Source: an archaeon (GTDB lineage Archaea > Thermoproteota > Nitrososphaeria > Nitrososphaerales > Gagatemarchaeaceae). From it: 64,000 nucleotides of DNA. How positions within the stretch are numbered: position 1 is the first letter of the stretch; every line of letters begins with the position of its first letter. The stretch lies in contig JAKASK010000001.1 in NCBI GenBank assembly GCA_021819105.1, forward strand, positions 66,448 through 130,447. Reading direction: 5' to 3'. The notes below the pieces were generated by a model. The model did not search any database. It saw nothing but the letters and a program-made list of their open reading frames with translations, and was not told the origin of the DNA. The position numbers and the translations under genes were made by a program. Below are positions 24,603-32,473 of this stretch, piece by piece.

Positions 24603-25677
24603 ATGCAGGACCTCCGATGGCGGCGATCAGCTTAGGCAGCTCCTCGTAGACGTCCCCGACCATAGGGTAGTGGGCTATCTTGAATATAGGTGCCTCCGGG
24701 TCGGTGTTTATCGCCACTATCTTGGCGGAGTTCTGCATCCCCACCCTGTGCTGGAGGGCGCCGCTGATCCCGACGGCGATGTACACCTTGGGTTTGACAG
24801 TCGCCCCCGTCTGGCCCACCTGGTTGGACCTGCCTATCATCCCGTCCAGCTCCTTGACCTCTGCGTAGACCAGGGCCCTCGACGCGCCGATCTCTGCCTT
24901 CAGGTGGTAGCGGGCCTCGAAGATGTCTTTCAACTGCTTGGCGTAGCCGTAGGCCTCGCGGGGGTCCTTGGGGTTCCCATGGCCGTCCTTCAGTATGCCC
25001 ATCCCCAGGCTGATCACTACGTCTGCCGAGCCCAGGTCAGGGAAAGGCGGAGGGAGCTCGGTGACCTTGGTGACCTTGGCGGGATAGATCCCGGGCTTGA
25101 AGTCGACCTTCTCCAGCTTCCCCTTGCGCTTCGGGTCTGGTTCGAGGGGGGCGAAGCTCCCGGGCCTCACCGTGGCCATCTGCGGCCTGTGCTTGGGGGT
25201 GTAGATGCGGGCGAGCCGGGTGCCGAAGTCGGGGCGGATCTGAATCAGCAGGTCCTTGAACTGGCCCAGGGCGGGGTTGTTGTAGTCCTCCACGGCGAGC
25301 TGGACGTTGTCCGTGGCCAGCCCGGTAGGGACCCTGTAGGCGACCCTGGCCGCTATGTCCTTCCCGATCTCGTTGGCTGAAAATAGGAAGACGTAGGGCC
25401 TCTTCTCGACCACCATCGAATAGATGGCATCGGCGTAGGCCAGGTTGAAGTACACCTCGAGGGCCGGGTCGTCCACCACCAGGACGGAGTCGGCCCCGTA
25501 CTCGAACGCGCGCTTCTCCATCGACTCGAGCCCGCTCCCGATGAGGACCCCCACCACCTTCTGCTTGAGCTTCTCCGCCACGCTCTTCCCTGCCGCTATG
25601 AGCTCCAGCGAGTCCTTGGTGAGGTCCCCCTTGGTGTGCTGGAGGTAGACCCATACCCCGGTCGGCTGTTCGCTCAT
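24595..25677 (-). CDS. etfA: Electron transfer flavoprotein alpha subunit
   Basis: FAD-binding subunit of the electron transfer flavoprotein. From the ATG at 25677 it has 360 residues. The N-terminal domain begins VWVYLQHTKGDLTKDSLELI. The C-terminal FAD domain includes EIGASRALVY, NQVGQTGATVKPKVYIAVGISGALQH, which is the hallmark ETF-alpha FAD loop, and AINTDPEAPIFKIAHYPMVGD. Its ATG overlaps the etfB stop by 4 bases and its own stop is overlapped by the FixCX start, so the three proteins are tightly co-translated. This arrangement fits an EtfABCX complex. Confidence 0.94.
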   Translation of the reverse strand: MSEQPTGVWVYLQHTKGDLTKDSLELIAAGKSVAEKLKQKVVGVLIGSGLESMEKRAFEYGADSVLVVDDPALEVYFNLAYADAIYSMVVEKRPYVFLFSANEIGKDIAARVAYRVPTGLATDNVQLAVEDYNNPALGQFKDLLIQIRPDFGTRLARIYTPKHRPQMATVRPGSFAPLEPDPKRKGKLEKVDFKPGIYPAKVTKVTELPPPFPDLGSADVVISLGMGILKDGHGNPKDPREAYGYAKQLKDIFEARYHLKAEIGASRALVYAEVKELDGMIGRSNQVGQTGATVKPKVYIAVGISGALQHRVGMQNSAKIVAINTDPEAPIFKIAHYPMVGDVYEELPKLIAAIGGPASG

Positions 25678-26852
25678 GACACCAGCTCCTTGGCGAGCAT
25701 CGCGACGTCGAAGAGCGCCAGCGAGCCGTCGGCCTTCAGCCTGTCGAGGAGCTGCGGGGGGAGGGCGTTGGGCAGGTCTCCCGGGGAGTAGGGGCCGTAC
25801 TTCTTCGTCTCGAACTCGAACTGCCCGACCTGCTTTGCGAAGACCAGGGACTCTCCCACCTTCTTCTGCACCGGGGGCTTCCCGATGTCTATGCCCGTGC
25901 CCACGATGGTGGGGGAGCCGGCCAGCCCGAGCCTCTTCGGGTCCGCGCCGAGGTCCTCGGCGGTCCACTTCATGGCCTGAGGCAACTTCCCGCGGTAGCT
26001 GGAGGCCCTGACGCGCGCCTGGTCCCCGGCCGGGGCGCTGCTGGGCCTGTACTCGTGCGAGACGGTCAGGAGGGCAGGGAGCTGCATCACAAGCTTCTGG
26101 GAGAGGTAGCCTATCCTCCGCTCGGAGGTCACGGTCCCGGTCTCCGGGTCCGCTTCGAAGGCCTCGACGTAGGTCGCGTGGGGGATGGTCTTCCCCAGGA
26201 GCTCGGACACCCCTTCTGCCACCTGGGGGCCGACGCTGCCGGTCTCGCCGTCAGTGGTCTTGACCCCTGCTACGACTATGAACTTCGAGAGCCTCTCCTT
26301 CTCGGCGGCGAGCTCTGCGACGGCAGTGTCGGCGGTGATCTTCCCCTCGAGGAACCGCTGCACGATGCTGTCCCTGACCGAAGGGAGGTCGCTGTAGACC
26401 CCGTTGGGGATGAGGTTGGCCCGGTAGAGCTCCTCGGCCTTCGCTTTGACCGCCTCGGAGTACCCCGCCTTCCTGATCGCCTCGGCCAGCTCGTCGATGG
26501 GGGCGAGGTGCCTCTCCACGAGCTTCTTGACACCCAGCGCCACGGCGTATGAAGTGGCGAGGGTGTCTGAGCCGGCCATCTTACGGTCGCTCAGGACGTA
26601 CTCTTCGTCGACGCCGCTGACTTCCGCGTCGAAGAGGGGCTTCATCAGAGGGATGAGCTTCATGTCGGGGCCCATGGTCAGGGCGACGATCTTCCCGCCT
26701 GCCCTGCGCTTCAGGTAGTCTGCCGCCTCGACGGCCTTGGCGTCGTGGGGGTTGAGCACGAGGTCCATTGCCTCGCGGTTGAGGACCCCGCCTATCTGCA
26801 CGGCCTGCGTCGTCCTCGCTGGGACCCCCTTGAGCAGGACAACGATCAGCAT
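25674..26852 (-). CDS. etfB: Electron transfer flavoprotein beta subunit, enlarged
   Basis: Partner of EtfA; in bifurcating ETFs this subunit binds the bifurcating FAD and takes electrons from NADH. The core is clear: LNPHDAKAVEAA, GSDTLATSYA (94-102) and GVKTTDGETGSVGPQ (196-210), the nucleotide loop. At 392 residues it is far longer than the usual 250-280. A helical insertion of about 78 residues (about 112-190) separates the LATSYA helix from the following strand, and the C-terminus carries an extra segment of about 60 residues. It is the first gene of the etfB-etfA-fixCX operon. Confidence 0.92.
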   Translation of the reverse strand: MLIVVLLKGVPARTTQAVQIGGVLNREAMDLVLNPHDAKAVEAADYLKRRAGGKIVALTMGPDMKLIPLMKPLFDAEVSGVDEEYVLSDRKMAGSDTLATSYAVALGVKKLVERHLAPIDELAEAIRKAGYSEAVKAKAEELYRANLIPNGVYSDLPSVRDSIVQRFLEGKITADTAVAELAAEKERLSKFIVVAGVKTTDGETGSVGPQVAEGVSELLGKTIPHATYVEAFEADPETGTVTSERRIGYLSQKLVMQLPALLTVSHEYRPSSAPAGDQARVRASSYRGKLPQAMKWTAEDLGADPKRLGLAGSPTIVGTGIDIGKPPVQKKVGESLVFAKQVGQFEFETKKYGPYSPGDLPNALPPQLLDRLKADGSLALFDVAMLAKELVS

Positions 26853-26998
26853 GGCTGAATCGACGGCGAAATGAGACAGTTCTTAGGCTTTCTGATTTCG
26901 CCCAGCCTTGGCCCGGGAGCACGGGGAACGACGGGCGAAGGGACGGACGACGCCCTATGACGCGATGTCGCCAAGCCAGACAGCGGGGGGCTGGTTTC

Positions 26999-27910
26999 TC
27001 AGAACTTGAGGTTCGCCAGCGCTTCCCTCAGCGTGTCGGCGCCCTTGTTGAACCAGTCCCTTTCCTTGTCGGAGAGCTTCAGCTCGTAGATCTTCTCGAT
27101 GCCCCCGCTTCCGAGCTTGAGGGGGACCCCTATGCAGAGCCCGCTGAGCCCGTACTCCCCTTCGAGGTACGCAGAGGCCGGGACCACTTCCTTCGTGTCG
27201 TCCACCACAGCCTTCGCCATCCGGGCCACCACCCTGCCGGGAGCGAAGACGGTCGCCCCTTTCTTCGCTATGACGTCGGCCGCGACCTTCCTGGTGTCGT
27301 CGATGGCCTGCTGCACCTCGGCTTCGCTGAGGAGCGAGGACAGCGGGACGCCGCTCACATAGGTGTGGCTGGCGACGGGTATCATGTTCTCGCCGTGCTC
27401 GCCGAGGACCAGGGACGTGATGGAGCCCCTGGACACCCCCAGCTTCTTCGCCAGGACGTACTTGAACCGCGAATTGTCCAGCAGCCCTCCCTGGCCAACC
27501 ACCCTCTGCTTGGGGAACCCAGACGTCTTCAGGGCCACGTAGGTCAGGACGTCCATGGGGTTCGTCATCATGAGCAGCACCGCGTCTGGGGCGTGCTTCG
27601 CGACCTCTTTGGTCACCGGGGCGACGATGCCCGCGTTCTTGGCGAGGAGGTCCATCCTCGTCATGCCGGGCTTCCGCCCCATGCCGGCTGCGATCACGAC
27701 CAGGCTCGCGCCGTCCAGCACCGAGTAGTCCGTCGAACCGGTCACGTCGACGTCGACCCCGGCGTCAGACAGCCTGTGGCTTATGTCGAGGGCTTCCCCC
27801 TCGGCCAGCCCCGGGACTATGTCCACCAGGGCCACGTCGTCCAGCCCCATCGACGCAATCTCCAGCGCCGACTGGGCACCTATCTTGCCTGCCCCCGCTA
27901 CACCGATCAT
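26999..27910 (-). CDS. mdh: Malate dehydrogenase (LDH-like family)
   Basis: Oxidises malate to oxaloacetate with NAD(P). The 303-residue protein has the Rossmann motif VAGAGKIGA (4-12), the substrate-loop GMGRKPGMTRMDLL with arginines that favour malate over lactate, MTNPMDVLTY, and the catalytic pair in GEHGENMIP with the His. It matches the malate-type branch of the LDH/MDH superfamily common in archaea. It stands as a single gene, 146 bases beyond the start of etfB on the same strand. Confidence 0.93.
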   Translation of the reverse strand: MIGVAGAGKIGAQSALEIASMGLDDVALVDIVPGLAEGEALDISHRLSDAGVDVDVTGSTDYSVLDGASLVVIAAGMGRKPGMTRMDLLAKNAGIVAPVTKEVAKHAPDAVLLMMTNPMDVLTYVALKTSGFPKQRVVGQGGLLDNSRFKYVLAKKLGVSRGSITSLVLGEHGENMIPVASHTYVSGVPLSSLLSEAEVQQAIDDTRKVAADVIAKKGATVFAPGRVVARMAKAVVDDTKEVVPASAYLEGEYGLSGLCIGVPLKLGSGGIEKIYELKLSDKERDWFNKGADTLREALANLKF

Positions 27911-28081
27911 CGCGACCAGCCCCTCAGACGCACTATAAACTGATTTCTCTCACGCGGCGACCCGGGCGCAAGACGGCTGCGGCGGACCCGCAGCGGGCCT
28001 GCTCGCCGTCAGCTCGCGTCCGTCCCTTCGGGGTCAGACCGGCCAAGAAGATTCCCGACCCCTGCACGGACAGAGGTCTGC

Positions 28082-28369
28082 CTAGAGCCTGAGCCCGAAA
28101 GACTGGGCGAAGTCCTCGAAGGAGTGGTAGGCTGTCAGGAACTGGACCCCCTTGTCGGATATCATGTACTTCGATATCTTGTCGCCGCTTAGCTCAGTCA
28201 GCAACCCGGAGCCGACCAGCTCTGAGAGGAGCTTCGTCATCCTGCCGTAGGACATGTTCCCCCTTCGAAGGAGGGCTGTAATCCCCACCCCGTTCCCCTC
28301 GACGTTCATGTCTCGGGCTGTGCTGAGCACGTCAGCGATTATCTTTACCTGAGTCCTATATTGTGTCAT
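28082..28369 (-). CDS. Winged-helix transcriptional regulator, 95 aa
   Basis: The 95-residue protein is a compact winged helix: IIADVLSTARD, then GITALLRRGNMSYGRMTKLLSELVGSGLL (recognition helix) and a wing ELSGDKISKYMISDKG, followed by a dimerisation helix. Such small archaeal regulators often control the gene next to them. It overlaps the end of the upstream membrane-protein gene by 14 bases, so the pair is co-translated. This suggests a membrane sensor with a cytoplasmic DNA-binding partner. Target genes unknown. Confidence 0.8.
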   Translation of the reverse strand: MTQYRTQVKIIADVLSTARDMNVEGNGVGITALLRRGNMSYGRMTKLLSELVGSGLLTELSGDKISKYMISDKGVQFLTAYHSFEDFAQSFGLRL

Positions 28370-29000
28370 CTAGCTTCACTCCTCTCCTTGCGAACCCCAA
28401 CACGGGCGTGAACAATATCAGTAGACCCATCTCCTGGAGTATAATCTGCAGTAGTGAAAGAACTCCCACATATTGGTACAATAGTGATAACCATTGGAAG
28501 AAGATTCCAGAGCTGATCAGCCCCAGCCCGAGGGCGATGAGCAAGGTATCCGGCCTCTTATTCTTGGAATAGGAGTGCACCGTCTCGACCACCCCGTAGA
28601 GCACGAAGTAGAATGCGAAGAAGCTGAGGACGTTCTGCAGCTGGGTCAGGCTGAGGGTGAGCACCGGGAAGAGCATCAGCACGGGGCCCAGCCTCTTCGA
28701 GAGCATGACGTCGACCGCATGGGAGAACGCGAGGAAGAAGTACCCGGTCGTCTCGAGCAGCAGCCCCCCGATGACTATCACGGTGGCCGTGATGGGCAGG
28801 AAGGACACGAACTGGTCGAGGCCCACCAGCGCCTCCACCAGGAACCCGAAGCCGAGGAACACGAACGCCGTGGCCAGCCGGAGGAGGCTGGAGCTTTCGA
28901 TCTGCCTCACCCCCCTGTAGGCGACGTAGGCGATGGAAAACGAAACGAACACCCCGATGAACTGCAGCATGTCCGCTATCAGCACCATATCGGACTGCAT
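28356..29000 (-). CDS. Seven-helix-type membrane protein paired with winged-helix regulator
   Basis: From the ATG at 29000 the protein has 214 residues and about seven hydrophobic helices, for example MLQFIGVFVSFSIAYVAY, LATAFVFLGFGFLVEALVGL and TATVIVIGGLLLETTGYFFLAF. A TATA-like box (29035-29041 on the minus strand) lies 35 bases before that ATG, so it is preferred over the in-frame ATG at 29060, which lies upstream of the box. Seven-helix archaeal proteins of this kind are often sensory. I see no retinal lysine or enzymatic motif. Its overlap with the winged-helix gene suggests a signalling pair. Confidence 0.7.
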   Translation of the reverse strand: MQSDMVLIADMLQFIGVFVSFSIAYVAYRGVRQIESSSLLRLATAFVFLGFGFLVEALVGLDQFVSFLPITATVIVIGGLLLETTGYFFLAFSHAVDVMLSKRLGPVLMLFPVLTLSLTQLQNVLSFFAFYFVLYGVVETVHSYSKNKRPDTLLIALGLGLISSGIFFQWLSLLYQYVGVLSLLQIILQEMGLLILFTPVLGFARRGVKLDDTI

Positions 29001-29034
29001 GGGCAATTTCTGTCGGATGTAACCCGGATTCTGG

Positions 29035-29041
29035 TATAAAA
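29035..29041 (-). promoter_or_regulatory. TATA box deciding the start of the membrane-sensor gene
   Basis: The minus strand reads TTTTATA, 35-41 bases upstream of the ATG at 29000. Because it lies downstream of the alternative ATG at 29060, it favours the shorter protein. Confidence 0.5.
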
Positions 29042-29093
29042 GTGTGACGAGCGGTTGCACGATGTGGGAACAGGCGCCGCCTGTCGCAGCCGC

Positions 29094-29252
29094 TCAGCGC
29101 CTGCGCCGCAGCGCCCTGACGGCCGCGAACGCGAGAAGGCCGGTCCCCACAGCCATGACGAACAGCTTGAGCACGGCGCCGCCGTAGGGGAAGACCAGCA
29201 CCCCCCCGAGGACGATGAGGGTCACGACGACCATGGTGTTAGTCTCAGGCAT
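29094..29252 (-). CDS. 52-aa membrane protein abutting the DRG GTPase
   Basis: A short frame begins with ATG immediately after the GTPase TAG stop, with no base between, and encodes 52 residues: a short polar N-terminus, two hydrophobic segments (VVVTLIVLGGVLVF and LKLFVMAVGTGLLAFAAV) around a PYGG turn, and a basic tail LRRRRR. The zero spacing, good hydrophobic periodicity and positive-inside tail support a real translationally coupled gene. Function unknown. Confidence 0.55.
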   Translation of the reverse strand: MPETNTMVVVTLIVLGGVLVFPYGGAVLKLFVMAVGTGLLAFAAVRALRRRR

Positions 29253-30350
29253 CTACTTCGTCACTATGGTGAGCACGTCCTGGTCCATCAGCCTGTGGGT
29301 CATCCCGACCCTCTGGCCCCCGAACTTCACGCTCTTCCCCCACACCAGGGCGTACCTGAAGCCGTCCTTCATGTTCCTGTGGACCATGTCGCAGACGTCG
29401 CCGATGGTCGCCCCGCCGCGCACCACCATGGGCTCTTCGAAGTCTGTCTCCCCGGTCCTGCGGCGCATGTAGATCCTGAGGAAGTCGAGTCTCTTGTAGA
29501 TCTCCTCCTTCAGTGCAAGTATGTTGACGTCCGACTCGGCCGATATCGGCACGAACCTGTAGGTGAGCTTCCGGGTGAGCTCCTCCGTGAACCCTGCGTT
29601 GACCAGGTCTATCTTGTTCATCACCGTAAGCGAGGGGACGTAGACCCGGTTCCCCGCGAGAACGTCCACCAGCTGCTGGTCGTCGATGTCCTGGCGTATC
29701 ACCACCCTGGCGCCGTTCACGTCGTAGACCCTGAGGATGTCCTTGACGAGGGACTCGCTCATCTTCGTCAGCTTCACCAGCGACGCTACGCTGATCCCCC
29801 CGGAGTCCACCTTCTCGATGACCACGTTCGGTGGGGACTCGTCGGCCCTTATCCCGGTGGACCTGAGCTCCCTTTCCAGGACGTCCCTGGCCTCCGGCTG
29901 GAAGACGTCGACGATGAAGAGGATCAGGTCGGCGCTCCGGGCGACCGCGAGGACCCTCTTGCCGAGCCCCTTCCCCGACGAAGCTCCCTTGATTATCCCC
30001 GGGAGGTCGAGGACCTGGATCCTAGCTCCCCCGAACTCCATCACCCCCGGGACCACGTCGAGGGTGGTGAACTGGTAGGCGGCCACCTTGGACTTCGCGT
30101 TCGTCAGCCTGTTCAGGAGGGTGGACTTGCCGACGCTCGGCAGCCCGATGAGCACCACGGTGGCGTCCCCCGATTTCTTGACGTCGTAGCCGGTCCTGGA
30201 GCCGCTCTTCCTGGACTGCTGCTCCTCCATCTCCGCCTTGAGCTTCGCGATCTTAGCGCGCAGGAGCCCGATGTGGTGCTCGGTCTTCTTGTTGACCTGG
30301 GTCTTGTGGATGTCGTCCTCCAGTTTCTTGATCTTCTCCGGAAGCCCCAT
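29253..30350 (-). CDS. DRG-family GTPase with TGS domain
   Basis: Conserved archaeal-eukaryotic developmentally-regulated GTP-binding protein, which associates with ribosomes. The 365-residue protein starts with a charged coiled coil (1-55), then the G domain: G1 GLPSVGKST (about 69-77), G3 DLPGIIKGA, an internal S5D2L-like insert, and G4 NKID. The C-terminus is a TGS domain ending in LTIVTK. ATG at 30350 is chosen over an adjacent TTG at 30353. It is followed with no gap by a 52-residue membrane protein, an unusual partner. Confidence 0.92.
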   Translation of the reverse strand: MGLPEKIKKLEDDIHKTQVNKKTEHHIGLLRAKIAKLKAEMEEQQSRKSGSRTGYDVKKSGDATVVLIGLPSVGKSTLLNRLTNAKSKVAAYQFTTLDVVPGVMEFGGARIQVLDLPGIIKGASSGKGLGKRVLAVARSADLILFIVDVFQPEARDVLERELRSTGIRADESPPNVVIEKVDSGGISVASLVKLTKMSESLVKDILRVYDVNGARVVIRQDIDDQQLVDVLAGNRVYVPSLTVMNKIDLVNAGFTEELTRKLTYRFVPISAESDVNILALKEEIYKRLDFLRIYMRRRTGETDFEEPMVVRGGATIGDVCDMVHRNMKDGFRYALVWGKSVKFGGQRVGMTHRLMDQDVLTIVTK

Positions 30351-30599
30351 CAATGGCGTCGCGGAGCTCCTCGGGTTAAGAAGTTTCAGACGTGCGCCGC
30401 CGGGGGGTCAGGGCCCCTGAGGCCGGGTCAGCCGCCACCCCGGGGAGGACGCAGCACCCTCCCTCCCAGACCCGGCGCGACAGCCGAGCCACCCGGCTTC
30501 CCCTGCGTCTGCTTCTCGAGCCTCAGGTGGACGAGCCTCAGGTTCTACGCCGCAGCACGGCGCATCGGGACCAGCGCGACGGCTGGCTTGGCAGGCTCG

Positions 30600-31193
30600 C
30601 TACGCCGGATTCAGCTCCCCAAGGGAGTAGAGTTGGAAGGTGCAGGGGAATAGGAGTTCCCCTGGAACGCAGTCCCCCATGCTGTACGTGGCTGCGAAGG
30701 CTGCGTATCCGTGGGCCTGGGCGTCTCCCATCCCTGTTTCGATGACGAACTCTGGCATGCCCGGGCCACCCAGGGTGCAGCCCGAAGTGATGTTCTGCTG
30801 GATCAGCTGATTCTGAATCCAGAACGTGATGCCGGAGAGCGTTGTAGAATTTGCAGCGTAGACAGCGACCAACTCGATGTACGACTCGTTCTTCGGCTCT
30901 GTCCTCTGACATGTCGGTGGAGCGTTGGGCGCGCTGGCTGCGGCCACAGATATGTTGTATCGGACGCTGAACCGGACCGGTCCTGCCGGCGGGGCCCCGC
31001 ACGCCCCTATCCCCTCGCAGATCGTTTCGTTCGCGGGGAGCTGCTGAGTGACCAGCGACGTGGTGGTAAACACAGAAGTCGTGACCGAAGTGACTGTGGT
31101 AGTCCTGCGACCGGTCACCCCGCCGACGTAACCTACGCCTGCACCCGCCACCAGCACAAGGACGACGACCACCGCGACGATAGTCTGTCGCAA
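30600..31193 (-). CDS. Membrane-anchored extracellular protein, unknown
   Basis: The 197-residue protein has an N-terminal hydrophobic anchor (TIVAVVVVLVLVAGAGVGYVGG), a Thr/Ser/Val-rich linker (about 30-52), and an extracellular domain with several N-glycosylation sequons (NET, NIS, NES, NST, NIT) and six cysteines, likely forming disulfides. The pattern matches other surface proteins in this window. No catalytic motif is visible. The TTG start is directly before the anchor. It is isolated between the GTPase operon and a divergent dehydrogenase. Confidence 0.68.
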   Translation of the reverse strand: MRQTIVAVVVVLVLVAGAGVGYVGGVTGRRTTTVTSVTTSVFTTTSLVTQQLPANETICEGIGACGAPPAGPVRFSVRYNISVAAASAPNAPPTCQRTEPKNESYIELVAVYAANSTTLSGITFWIQNQLIQQNITSGCTLGGPGMPEFVIETGMGDAQAHGYAAFAATYSMGDCVPGELLFPCTFQLYSLGELNPA

Positions 31194-31352
31194 TGCGCAG
31201 AATCTGTCCGGCTCCCTGCTATTGAGCCTTCTCGCACCTATCGGGTATCCGCCATCGACGAGGAGCCAATGAGAGCGGTCTGGACTATTGGGGCCTTCAG
31301 GTCGCGTCAGCTCCCGGCCCTGGGCTGCTCCCCCCGCCCCTGCGTGTCTGCC

Positions 31353-31358
31353 TTATAT
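31353..31358 (+). promoter_or_regulatory. TATA box deciding the start of the Zn-dependent dehydrogenase
   Basis: TTATAT lies 26-31 bases before the TTG at 31384, supporting a leaderless start there rather than the in-frame GTG/ATG-type codons further upstream. Confidence 0.5.
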
Positions 31359-31383
31359 CTGCCGGGGGAGCCGGAACGCTGGT

Positions 31384-32418
31384 TTGAAGTCGGTGGTCCT
31401 CGCAGCCGCCGAGGGCGGCCGCGGCTACGTCCCCAGGCTGGTGGAGTCCCCGGAGCCCCGCCCCGTAGGAGGAGAGATAGTGGTCGAGATGAAGGCCTGC
31501 GGCCTCTGCGGCACCGACATCGAGAAGATCCGCGGAGAGTACACGGCGTCCATGCCCGTGGTCGGCCACGAGGCCGTAGGAGTGGTCAAAGAGGCGGGGA
31601 GGGACACGAGCGGGCTGGACCCGGGCGACAGGGTCTTCCCGCACCATCACGTCCCGGACTACGACTGCTACCTCTGCAAGGCGGGGAACGAGACGATGTG
31701 CGACCGCTACAGGTCGAGCAACCTGGTCCCCGGAGGGTTCGCGGAGGCGTTCACCGTCCCCGGGTGGAACGTGGCAAAGGGGGGCGTGTTGAAGCTCCCT
31801 GACAAAATGAGCTTCGAGGTCGCCTCCCTCATCGAGCCCCTCGCCTGCTGCATCCGCGCTGTCAGGAAGTGCGGCGCAGGGGTGGGAGAGTCGGTGCTGA
31901 TCGCCGGGGCCGGGCCGGTCGGGATGATGCACGCCCTGCTCCTGAAGCCCCTGGGCGCGAAGGTCATCGTCAGCGACGTGAGCCAGGACAGGCTCAGGTT
32001 CGCGGAGAAGTCGGGCGCAGGGAGGGTCCTGGACGCGAAGGGGGACGTCCCGGCCGCTGCGAGGTCCGAGACCGAGGGGAGGGGAGTCGACCTGGCGATC
32101 GTCGCTTCGGGGAGCAAGGCGGCCATACTCCAGGGGCTCAGGTCTGTCAGGAAGGGAGGGAGGGTCTGCCTGTTCGGGGTCCCGGCCAAAGGCTCGGTGC
32201 TCGACTACGACATCGGGGACCTCTACAACTCCGAGCAGGGTGTCGTCACCAGCTACGGCGCCACCGAGACCGACACCAAGGCGGCGTTGAAGGTCCTCGC
32301 GTCCCGGGGGGCTGAGTTCGGGAGCCTCATCACCCACAGGTTCACCCTGTCCAGGTTCGATGAGGCCCTGGCCGCCGCCAGCGGAGGCGCGGCCATGAAG
32401 GTGGTGCTGACCCCGTGA
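31384..32418 (+). CDS. Zinc-dependent medium-chain dehydrogenase, sugar/polyol type
   Basis: NAD(P)-dependent oxidation of an alcohol, likely a sugar or polyol. From TTG at 31384 the protein has 344 residues. It has catalytic-zinc residues in CGLCGTD and VGHEAVG, and the Rossmann motif AGAGPVGMM. The structural-zinc loop is DYDCYLCKAGNETMC: spacing matches C-x2-C-x2-C-x7-C, but the first Cys is replaced by Asp. Related sugar dehydrogenases tolerate such changes. It is followed 55 bases later by an LsrF-like aldolase/thiolase, suggesting one pathway for a phosphorylated or keto-sugar. Substrate unknown. Confidence 0.88.
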   Translation: MKSVVLAAAEGGRGYVPRLVESPEPRPVGGEIVVEMKACGLCGTDIEKIRGEYTASMPVVGHEAVGVVKEAGRDTSGLDPGDRVFPHHHVPDYDCYLCKAGNETMCDRYRSSNLVPGGFAEAFTVPGWNVAKGGVLKLPDKMSFEVASLIEPLACCIRAVRKCGAGVGESVLIAGAGPVGMMHALLLKPLGAKVIVSDVSQDRLRFAEKSGAGRVLDAKGDVPAAARSETEGRGVDLAIVASGSKAAILQGLRSVRKGGRVCLFGVPAKGSVLDYDIGDLYNSEQGVVTSYGATETDTKAALKVLASRGAEFGSLITHRFTLSRFDEALAAASGGAAMKVVLTP

Positions 32419-32473
32419 CTTCAGGCAGGCTTAAAACGGGATTGGGGAGCTCGGGGCCGGTAAGGCGACAGTA

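Noticed and set aside
23676-24635. A 319-residue plus-strand frame over the FixCX gene
   Set aside because: Arg/Pro/Val/Gly-rich shadow with no family resemblance, opposite a gene with strong FixC motifs.
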